In this document: piece by piece, positions 7,391 through 11,802 of the stretch
Numbering within the stretch: the first letter of the stretch is position 1
Layout of the letters: each line of letters starts with the position of its first letter
Assembly: GCA_028067895.1 (NCBI GenBank)
Contig: JAPTUI010000238.1
Coordinates: 1 to 11,802, forward strand
Length of the DNA stretch: 11,802 nucleotides
Origin: Pseudomonadota bacterium
Lineage (GTDB): Bacteria > Pseudomonadota > Gammaproteobacteria > Steroidobacterales > Steroidobacteraceae
Direction: 5' to 3'
Position numbers and translations under genes: made by a program
Notes under the pieces: model-generated
Told to the model about the DNA's origin: nothing
Database searches by the model: none
Seen by the model: only the letters and a program-made list of their open reading frames with translations

Positions 7391-7873
7391 TCAAAGCTGG
7401 CTGAGCACGTGCTCCGCGGCCGACACCTTGAACTGCCCCGGCGCTTCGATGTTGGCGTACGTCACGACGCCGTCATCGACCACCAGCGCGAAGCGCTGAC
7501 CACGCAGTCCGAGGCCGAAGCCGCGCGCATCGAGCTCCAGACCGAGTGCCTTCGCGTACTCGCCATTGCCATCGGCGAGCATCAGCACCTTATCCGCCAC
7601 GCCCGAGGCCTTGCCCCAGGCATTCATCACGAACACGTCGTTCACCGCCATGCAGGCGATGGTGTCCACGCCCTTGGCGCGGATCTGATCGGCCAGCTGT
7701 ACGAAGCCCGGCAGGTGCTTCGCATCGCAGGTCGGCGTGAACGCGCCGGGAACGGAGAACAACACCACCTTCTTGCCCTTGAAGAGCTCCTCGCTGGTGA
7801 GATCCTTCGGTCCTTCCGCACTCATCGTCTTCAGCACGCCCGCAGGCATGCGCTCTCCGGCTTTGATCGCCAT
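7391..7873 (-). CDS. Peroxiredoxin, Prx5/AhpE-like (type II thioredoxin or glutaredoxin peroxidase)
   Basis: A 160-residue cytosolic thiol peroxidase that reduces hydrogen peroxide and organic hydroperoxides. The active-site motif is 'PGAFTPTCDAKHLPGF' (42-57) with peroxidatic Cys49; Pro42 and Thr46 complete the usual pocket. A second cysteine, Cys74, lies 25 residues on, matching the spacing of the second cysteine in plant type II Prx and many bacterial Prx5 proteins, so an intramolecular disulfide is plausible. Electron donor (glutaredoxin/GSH or thioredoxin) cannot be told; no glutaredoxin domain is fused. The start at 7873 has an excellent AGGAGG (7880-7885) six bases upstream. The gene lies 41 bases after the TPR gene on the same strand, so it may be the last gene of the TonB operon. 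A hairpin at 7904-7927 and a palindrome touching the ribosome site suggest separate control. Confidence 0.93.
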   Translation of the reverse strand: MAIKAGERMPAGVLKTMSAEGPKDLTSEELFKGKKVVLFSVPGAFTPTCDAKHLPGFVQLADQIRAKGVDTIACMAVNDVFVMNAWGKASGVADKVLMLADGNGEYAKALGLELDARGFGLGLRGQRFALVVDDGVVTYANIEAPGQFKVSAAEHVLSQL

Positions 7874-7883
7874 GCAACTCCTC

Positions 7884-7895
7884 CTGATCGATCAG
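7884..7895. promoter_or_regulatory. 12-base palindrome overlapping the peroxiredoxin ribosome site
   Basis: CTGATCGATCAG is a perfect palindrome, and its last two bases on the minus strand are the first two of the AGGAGG ribosome site. It could be an operator or a small translational hairpin. It could also be chance; no matching regulator is known to me. Confidence 0.3.
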
Positions 7896-7903
7896 TGGGC
7901 CAG

Positions 7904-7927
7904 GTCGGCGGGCCTCAGCCCGCCGAC
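7904..7927 (-). other. Stem-loop spanning the stop codon of the TPR gene
   Basis: A perfect 10-base inverted repeat (GTCGGCGGGC at 7904-7913 and its complement at 7918-7927) encloses a 4-base loop. On the minus-strand transcript the loop reads TGAG, so the TPR stop codon (7917-7915) lies in it. No U tract follows, so this is not a standard intrinsic terminator. A role in 3'-end protection, partial termination or uncoupling of the next gene is possible. Confidence 0.6.
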
Positions 7928-9165
7928 TTCGCCTTCAAACTCCACAGCTCGGCCAGACGCTGAAGCGTCGGGTCGCCCTTGACGCTATTGAACGCGTTCA
8001 GCGCGGCAACTTTGTTGCCCGCCTTCAGCTGCGCGATACCGAGCAGCAGATGGGCTTCGGCCGGACGGATCAGACCGCCCTTGGCAATGCCCTGCGAGAT
8101 CAGCTGCACTGCTTTGTGATAGTGCTGGTAGCCGTAGTAGGCCAGTCCGACGCGCACATCCGAATTGCCCTTCGCCTGCTTGCTGGCGAGCTCCGCGGTG
8201 TGGGCAAGTGTCTTCTGGTCCGACGCCGCGCGCTTCTGCGCATCGCTCAGGATTCGCTCGGCCTTCGCCTTCTGGTGCGGATCGGTAAAGATGTTGTTCT
8301 TCAGTGCCGAGGTCAGCACCTGTTCGGCTTCACCCGGGGAGCCGGCCTCGATGGCGAGCTCCGCATAGGTGTTGAACTCGTGTGCCTGCTGCATGACGCC
8401 GACCGCGAAGGCGAGCCGGTAGGCCTCGAGCAGGTTCGCATCGCTCTTGATGCTCTTGAACGTCTGGAACAGCAGGTACTGCCAATAATTACGCTCCGGG
8501 TAATAGACCACCAACTGCTCGAGCGCATTCAGCAGGCAGCCCTGATCGTGCAATTTCATGCACGAACTCTGGATCAGCTCCAGCGACTGCTTGCTCGGCT
8601 TCTGACCGGCCTTGATGGCCGCGTTGGCCAGACCACGCTCGTAGGCGATGGTCTGCTTCCAGTTGCCCTGCAGGTAGTACGACTGCCCGACCAGCGTCTG
8701 CATTGCCGCCCCGGCGTAATGCTTCTGGATCGCCTCGGTGCCGTACTGAATCGCCTTCGGATAATTGTGCAGCTGATAGTAGATCTGCGCCAACGCCTTG
8801 GTGAACTGCTGTGTCTGCGCCGGCGTCACGTACTGATCCGACAGCAGCGCCTCGAGCTTCGGGGCGAGCTTGCTGTAGTTGTGCGTCTTCTCGTACGCGA
8901 ACACGTACAGCTGATTCAGGATGTGCATCGCGTACGGGCTCTTGTGAGCATCCGCCATGCCCGCCACCTGGTCGAGATCGGCCTCGCCCGCGGCGTAGTT
9001 ACCCGCCTGAATCAACTTCTGCGCAGCCTGCAGCTTCAGCGCCACCGGGCGACTGATGGTCTTCGACGGAGCTGCGGCATGAGCCGGCGCAACGTGCATC
9101 ACGCTCACCGCACCGATGAGCATCGCGCCGAGCGCCGTCGCCGCAACGATCCTCTTGAACTTCAT
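7915..9165 (-). CDS. Exported TPR-repeat protein of the TonB/ExbBD cluster
   Basis: A 416-residue protein with a clear Sec signal peptide: 'MKFKR', a hydrophobic core at about 6-22, and a likely cleavage site after 'AHA' (28-30). The mature part is almost wholly helical with tetratricopeptide-like pairs, clearest at about 120-150, 154-184, 334-366 and 369-399 (for example 'GLAYYGYQHYHKAVQLISQG'). TPRs bind proteins, so the product probably acts in the periplasm as a partner or scaffold for the TonB complex. TPR proteins also close TonB2-type clusters in Vibrio and related bacteria. I chose ATG 9165 because GAGAG lies four bases upstream and the signal peptide starts cleanly; ATG 9180 would add five residues. 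It begins 35 bases after exbD2 ends. Two close cysteines (202 and 210) could form a periplasmic disulfide. No enzymatic motif is visible and the exact function is unknown. Confidence 0.85.
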   Translation of the reverse strand: MKFKRIVAATALGAMLIGAVSVMHVAPAHAAAPSKTISRPVALKLQAAQKLIQAGNYAAGEADLDQVAGMADAHKSPYAMHILNQLYVFAYEKTHNYSKLAPKLEALLSDQYVTPAQTQQFTKALAQIYYQLHNYPKAIQYGTEAIQKHYAGAAMQTLVGQSYYLQGNWKQTIAYERGLANAAIKAGQKPSKQSLELIQSSCMKLHDQGCLLNALEQLVVYYPERNYWQYLLFQTFKSIKSDANLLEAYRLAFAVGVMQQAHEFNTYAELAIEAGSPGEAEQVLTSALKNNIFTDPHQKAKAERILSDAQKRAASDQKTLAHTAELASKQAKGNSDVRVGLAYYGYQHYHKAVQLISQGIAKGGLIRPAEAHLLLGIAQLKAGNKVAALNAFNSVKGDPTLQRLAELWSLKAKSAG

Positions 9166-9200
9166 GAAACTCTCTCGCATAGGTGGATTCTCAACCGCGT

Positions 9201-9617
9201 CTATTGCGCGAATTCGGACGTATTGACGAAGCCGATCTTGGTCATGCGGTTGCGCTGCGCATCCGCGAGCACCTTGGCCACGATGCCGTACTTGGCCATG
9301 CCATCGGGGTTCAGGTGAATCTCGGGCTGCGGATTCTTCACCGACTCGCTGGCGAAGTACCCGTCCAGCACCTGCATGTTCGGCACCACCGTGCCGTTCC
9401 AGGTAATGGTGCCGTCGAAGTCGATGCTGAGATTGATCACCTCGGGCGGCTTGCTCGGCGGCTGATGCTGATTCTGCGGCAGATCCATCTTCACCGAATG
9501 GGTCATTACCGGCAGCGTGATGATCAAGGTCACCAACAGCACGAGCATGACGTCGATCAACGGCGTGGTGTTGATCTCGACCATCGGCCCAGAGCCGGAA
9601 CCCGTCGACATGGCCAT
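9201..9617 (-). CDS. exbD2: Biopolymer transport protein ExbD (second copy)
   Basis: A 138-residue ExbD/TolR-family protein with a short cytoplasmic N-terminus, one membrane helix at about 20-40 and a periplasmic domain. 'INTTPLIDVMLVLLVTLIIT' carries the essential proton-relay aspartate at D22. The periplasmic part ends in 'GIVAKVLADAQRNRMTKIGFV', as usual for the family. Start ATG 9617 has GGAG about ten bases upstream; ATG 9611 is an alternative. The sequence differs clearly from the upstream exbD1, so the two are old paralogues and not a recent duplication. Xanthomonas campestris has the same tonB-exbB-exbD1-exbD2 order, where exbD2 is linked to plant interaction and not to iron uptake. 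I number the genes by that precedent only; function here is inferred. Confidence 0.93.
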   Translation of the reverse strand: MAMSTGSGSGPMVEINTTPLIDVMLVLLVTLIITLPVMTHSVKMDLPQNQHQPPSKPPEVINLSIDFDGTITWNGTVVPNMQVLDGYFASESVKNPQPEIHLNPDGMAKYGIVAKVLADAQRNRMTKIGFVNTSEFAQ

Positions 9618-9662
9618 AACTTCAAATCTCCTCGAGCGCCCTCGGGCCCCGATAAAAAATGA

Positions 9663-10100
9663 TCACTGCGCGCTCAGCGCGTTTCCGTGCGGTTCGGTGA
9701 TGAAGTCCACCTTCACCATACCGCCGCGCTGCAACTCGTACAGAACATGCCCGATCGACTTGTAGTCCGCGTTGCGGTCGCCGCGGATGTGGATCGAAGG
9801 CTGCGGCGTCAGTACGGCCACCTGCTCGATCTTCTGCAGCAGCACCGTGTCACTCTTCACCGCGGTATTGTTCCAGAAGATATCCCCGTTCTTCGTCACC
9901 GCGATGGTGATGTCCTGCGGCTTGGTGTGCGTCGGGATGTTATTCGCCTTCGGCAACTTCACCGGGACCGTCTTGGTGATCACGGGGATCGTAATGAGAA
10001 AGATGATGAGCAGCACCAGCATGACGTCGACGAGCGGCGTCGTGTTGATGGTGGCCATCACGCCCGGTTCTTCGTCCGAGCTTCCGACATTCATCGCCAT
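9663..10100 (-). CDS. exbD1: Biopolymer transport protein ExbD (first copy)
   Basis: A 145-residue ExbD with an acidic cytoplasmic N-terminus ('SSDEEPG'), one membrane helix, and a periplasmic domain. 'INTTPLVDVMLVLLIIFLIT' carries the essential aspartate at D25, the same residue number as in E. coli ExbD. It then has 'VPVKLPKA' and ends 'SIGHVLYELQRGGMVKVDFI', normal for the family. ATG 10100 is chosen because GAGGAG (10110-10115) lies nine bases upstream and the resulting N-terminus is of standard length; the frame's ATG at 10178 is inside a palindrome. The gene is separated from exbB by 126 bases with two stem-loops, but from exbD2 by only 45. A T6 run follows the stop but no adequate stem precedes it, so I do not call a terminator there. 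Confidence 0.94.
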   Translation of the reverse strand: MAMNVGSSDEEPGVMATINTTPLVDVMLVLLIIFLITIPVITKTVPVKLPKANNIPTHTKPQDITIAVTKNGDIFWNNTAVKSDTVLLQKIEQVAVLTPQPSIHIRGDRNADYKSIGHVLYELQRGGMVKVDFITEPHGNALSAQ

Positions 10101-10119
10101 TTTCGACAGCTCCTCACAA

Positions 10120-10138
10120 CCGGCGCGCGGCGCGCCGG
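10120..10138 (-). promoter_or_regulatory. Stem-loop just upstream of the exbD1 ribosome site
   Basis: Perfect 8-base arms, CCGGCGCG (10120-10127) and its complement (10131-10138), enclose a 3-base loop. It ends four bases before the GAGGAG ribosome site (10115-10110). The position could affect ribosome access or protect the downstream message. No T tract follows, so termination is unlikely. Confidence 0.5.
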
Positions 10139-10154
10139 GATTCGGCATTCGAGA

Positions 10155-10180
10155 ACGTGCCCCGCAGCTGCGGGGCACGT
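10155..10180. promoter_or_regulatory. 26-base perfect palindrome in the exbB-exbD1 gap
   Basis: Positions 10155-10167 (ACGTGCCCCGCAG) are the exact reverse complement of 10168-10180. As RNA it folds to an 11-base stem with an AGCT loop. No U run follows on the minus strand. It may be a processing or stabilising element setting ExbB and ExbD amounts, or a dimeric DNA-binding site. ExbB and ExbD are needed in unequal numbers (5:2 in solved complexes), which makes the first idea attractive. Confidence 0.6.
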
Positions 10181-10226
10181 CTTGCGCATCCGAAGCAGTT
10201 CAATCAAAGGTCCGTTGACCTCGGAC

Positions 10227-10970
10227 TTACTTGCGCACCGGAGCCGCAGCGGCAGCCGCCGGCTTCGCACCGCCCGTCTCCGGGCTCGGCACGCGCGCAC
10301 CGCTCACCATGTAGGCATGCAGATCGCTGGCGAAATTGCGCAGCGCGTCCTGCAGGACCTTGTTGCGCCCGAGCAGCCAGTTGTAGCCCCACACCGCCGG
10401 CACCGCAGCGGCGAGGCCGAGCGCGGTCATGATCAGCGCCGAGCCGACCGGGCCAGCCACCTTGCCTATGCTCGCCTGACCAGCCAGACCGATCGCGACG
10501 AGTGCGTTCATGACGCCCCACACCGTGCCGAACAGACCGACGAACGGCGCCGAGGAACCGACCGTGGCGAGCAGCGCGAGGCCCTTGCTCATCTCACCGG
10601 AGACCTGGTCGACCGAGCGCTGCAGCGACATGGTGATCCACTCGTGCAGATCGATGCGATCGGTCAGGCGGCCGTCGTGATGAGACATGGCGCGCATGCC
10701 GTCCTCGGCGATGGTGCGGAACGAGTTGTCCTTCTTCAGCTTCTCGATGCCTTCCTTGATCGACGGCGCCGACCAGAAGGACTTCTCGGTCTCGCGCGCA
10801 GCCTTCTTCAGGCGGTGCTGGTCCCACAGCTTGGTGAGGATGATGAACCAGGTCGCGAGCGACATCAGGAGCAGCAGCACCATGACGGACTTGTCGATGA
10901 TGGTGCCGTTGTTCCACACGCCGGCAATGCCGTACGGGTTGTTGACGGATGCGGTAGCTTGGATAGCCAT
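10227..10970 (-). CDS. exbB: ExbB, proton-channel subunit of the TonB motor (MotA/TolQ/ExbB family)
   Basis: A 247-residue inner-membrane protein that forms the pentameric proton-driven motor with ExbD and energises TonB. First membrane helix at about 28-48 ('SVMVLLLLMSLATWFIIL'), a long cytoplasmic loop, then helices 2 and 3. The family core 'LATVGSSAPFVGLFGTVWG' (134-152) and 'ALIMTALGLAAAVPAVWGYN' (178-197) is intact, with Thr149 and Thr182 equivalent to E. coli Thr148 and Thr181. The position matching E. coli Glu176 is Ser177 (codon TCG at 10442-10440), an unusual loss of the channel's conserved acidic residue. The C-terminus has a short Ala/Pro tail. ATG 10970 has GAGGAA six bases upstream. 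It lies 66 bases after tonB. The family call is secure; the serine makes its mechanism uncertain. Confidence 0.95.
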   Translation of the reverse strand: MAIQATASVNNPYGIAGVWNNGTIIDKSVMVLLLLMSLATWFIILTKLWDQHRLKKAARETEKSFWSAPSIKEGIEKLKKDNSFRTIAEDGMRAMSHHDGRLTDRIDLHEWITMSLQRSVDQVSGEMSKGLALLATVGSSAPFVGLFGTVWGVMNALVAIGLAGQASIGKVAGPVGSALIMTALGLAAAVPAVWGYNWLLGRNKVLQDALRNFASDLHAYMVSGARVPSPETGGAKPAAAAAAPVRK

Positions 10971-11036
10971 AGATTTCCTCAGATCACAAATAAGCCGCGT
11001 TGGATGGCGGTGTCGAAGTTGAAAGAGACAGGGGCA

Positions 11037-11669
11037 TCAGAAGTCGTTCAGCTGGAACTTGATGGGCAGATGGCCGCAGAAGTTGATCGGCCTGCCATTG
11101 GCCCGCGCAGGGTTCCAGTGTCCGGAGGTGGCGCGCGCATACCGCAGGGCCGCTCGGTCAAGACGCGGGCTGCCCGAGGAGGTAATGACGCGCGGTGGAG
11201 CCGACAGTCGGCCGTTCGGTCCCACGCACACCTCCACGATCGCAGTGCCCTGCTCGCCGAGGCGCTGCGAAGACTGCGGATAGTAGTCCTGGGTCGCCGG
11301 GAAACCGCTGGCGGGGCTCAGATACGTGTAGTGCACCGGGGCCGGTGGCGGCGGCGCCGCACGCACCACGTGATGCGTCACGGTGATGGCATGGCTCTGG
11401 GCCTGTGGCGGCACGTTGATCTGGATCATCGGCGGCGGCACCTGCACCTGCTGCTGCACCAACTGCGGCGGCGGGGGCGGGGGCGGCGGCAGGTGCTTGC
11501 GCACCTGGCGGACGATGGTCGTCTTGATCGGCGGGGCGACGAGCTGTACGACGCGGCTGGCCAGACCCGCCTCGAGCGCCCAGAAAATGAGTATATGCAG
11601 CACAATGATGGCCGCGAGAACGGCCGTGCGGCGAGTAAAGAATTGTGTGTCGTGTACGTAAGCGCTCAT
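11037..11669 (-). CDS. tonB: TonB energy-transducing protein
   Basis: A 210-residue protein that links the ExbBD motor to outer-membrane TonB-dependent receptors. It has a short cytoplasmic N-terminus, one membrane helix at about 15-36 with His25 as the likely counterpart of E. coli TonB His20, and a Pro-rich periplasmic spacer. The spacer holds eight consecutive prolines (61-68), then Gln/Val/Pro-rich sequence and 'APPPPAP'. The C-terminal domain (about 128-208) has the TonB_C pattern: 'YYPQSSQRLGEQGTAIVEV', 'LDRAALRYARA', 'WNPARANGRPIN' and a final 'LPIKFQL'. Cys148 and Cys198 both lie in that domain and could form a disulfide. The spacer is short compared with E. coli TonB (239 residues). 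It heads the tonB-exbB-exbD1-exbD2-TPR operon. No good Shine-Dalgarno sequence and no Fur box are visible before the ATG at 11669. Confidence 0.94.
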   Translation of the reverse strand: MSAYVHDTQFFTRRTAVLAAIIVLHILIFWALEAGLASRVVQLVAPPIKTTIVRQVRKHLPPPPPPPPQLVQQQVQVPPPMIQINVPPQAQSHAITVTHHVVRAAPPPPAPVHYTYLSPASGFPATQDYYPQSSQRLGEQGTAIVEVCVGPNGRLSAPPRVITSSGSPRLDRAALRYARATSGHWNPARANGRPINFCGHLPIKFQLNDF

Positions 11670-11802
11670 GTGTGAATGCTAAGGCGTGGCTGTTGCCTAT
11701 TCGAAAACACCGAAACGAAACGAGAGTGGCGCAAGGTAGCGGTCTTTCCACCTGCCCGCAAGCGGCTCACTCCGGACCCGAGCTGCCCGACGGCGGTCCC
11801 GC
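11670..11802. other. Region upstream of tonB; possible 3' end of a preceding gene
   Basis: No gene can be supported here. The minus strand is open from the edge for eleven codons to a TGA at 11767-11769, which could be the tail ('AGPPSGSSGPE') of a gene beyond the window, but eleven residues prove nothing. Between 11702 and 11720 the plus strand repeats CGAAA (three copies, one with an added A). The tonB promoter should be here, yet I could not match convincing -35 and -10 hexamers at proper spacing. Confidence 0.3.

Noticed and set aside
8050..9318. 422-codon plus-strand frame opposite the TPR gene
   Set aside because: The Leu/Arg-rich translation is the antisense of TPR codons. The minus-strand protein has a signal peptide and a good ribosome site, so it is the real gene.
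9640..9680. Possible terminator between exbD1 and exbD2 (T6 on the minus strand)
   Set aside because: The nearest stem is only five bases with a 3-base loop and lies about eight bases from the T run. The spacing to exbD2 suggests continued transcription.
11460..11500. G/C-rich simple repeat in tonB
   Set aside because: It is explained by the eight-proline spacer of TonB (CCG/CCC codons), normal for the family.
9687..11675. 662-codon open frame on the plus strand across tonB-exbB-exbD1
   Set aside because: It is antisense to three firmly recognised genes and crosses their intergenic gaps. Its product is low-complexity His/Arg/Asp-rich, as expected for a stop-poor shadow frame at high GC.
11670..11760. 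Fur box upstream of tonB
   Set aside because: No 19-base Fur-like inverted repeat of GATAAT-type hexamers is present. The CGAAA repeats do not fit.
1..11802. CRISPR arrays, IS elements, integrase or toxin-antitoxin genes
   Set aside because: No regular direct repeats, terminal inverted repeats, transposase or toxin-antitoxin-like small gene pairs were found; coding is continuous core-type genes.

Overview
The window is GC-rich, densely coded bacterial chromosome. Protein families and gene order point to a gammaproteobacterium of the Xanthomonadales/Nevskiales kind. The evidence is an AlaA close to the E. coli enzyme, a tonB-exbB-exbD-exbD order like that of Xanthomonas, and a RecB-like 'probable DNA repair protein' of proteobacterial type. 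The exact lineage is inferred. I see no mobile elements, CRISPR arrays, tRNAs or rRNAs.

There are three transcriptional blocks. (1) Positions 1-5542, minus strand: a compact peptide-type ABC importer (two permeases and one fused double ATPase), then alaA, then the 5' part of a DNA repair protein that runs off the left edge. The importer genes and alaA overlap one another by 14, about 26 and 4 bases, so they form a tightly coupled operon. No substrate-binding protein gene lies in the window. (2) Positions 5605-7299, plus strand: etfB and etfA, the two subunits of electron transfer flavoprotein, abutting as TAA-ATG. They diverge from the importer across a 62-base gap and end at a strong stem-loop that can serve both strands. 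(3) Positions 7391-11669, minus strand: tonB, exbB, two different exbD genes, an exported TPR protein and a Prx5-type peroxiredoxin. This is a TonB energy-transducing module with accessory genes.

Block 3 would convert the proton gradient into energy for outer-membrane transport. ExbB and the two ExbD proteins form the motor, TonB spans the periplasm, and the secreted TPR protein is a likely periplasmic partner. Block 1 would carry peptides or similar solutes across the inner membrane, and AlaA interconverts alanine and pyruvate. Block 2 carries electrons from acyl-CoA-type dehydrogenases to the quinone pool through ETF-quinone oxidoreductase, which is not in the window.

Most of the window is ordinary core metabolism and transport. 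The points most worth a second look are: an ExbB with serine where the channel glutamate (E. coli Glu176) is expected; paired stem-loops in the exbB-exbD1 gap; a stem-loop holding the TPR gene's stop codon in its loop; the importer without a binding protein but coupled to alaA; and about five-fold excess of the palindrome CTCGAG. I found no clear sign of a wholly new system.
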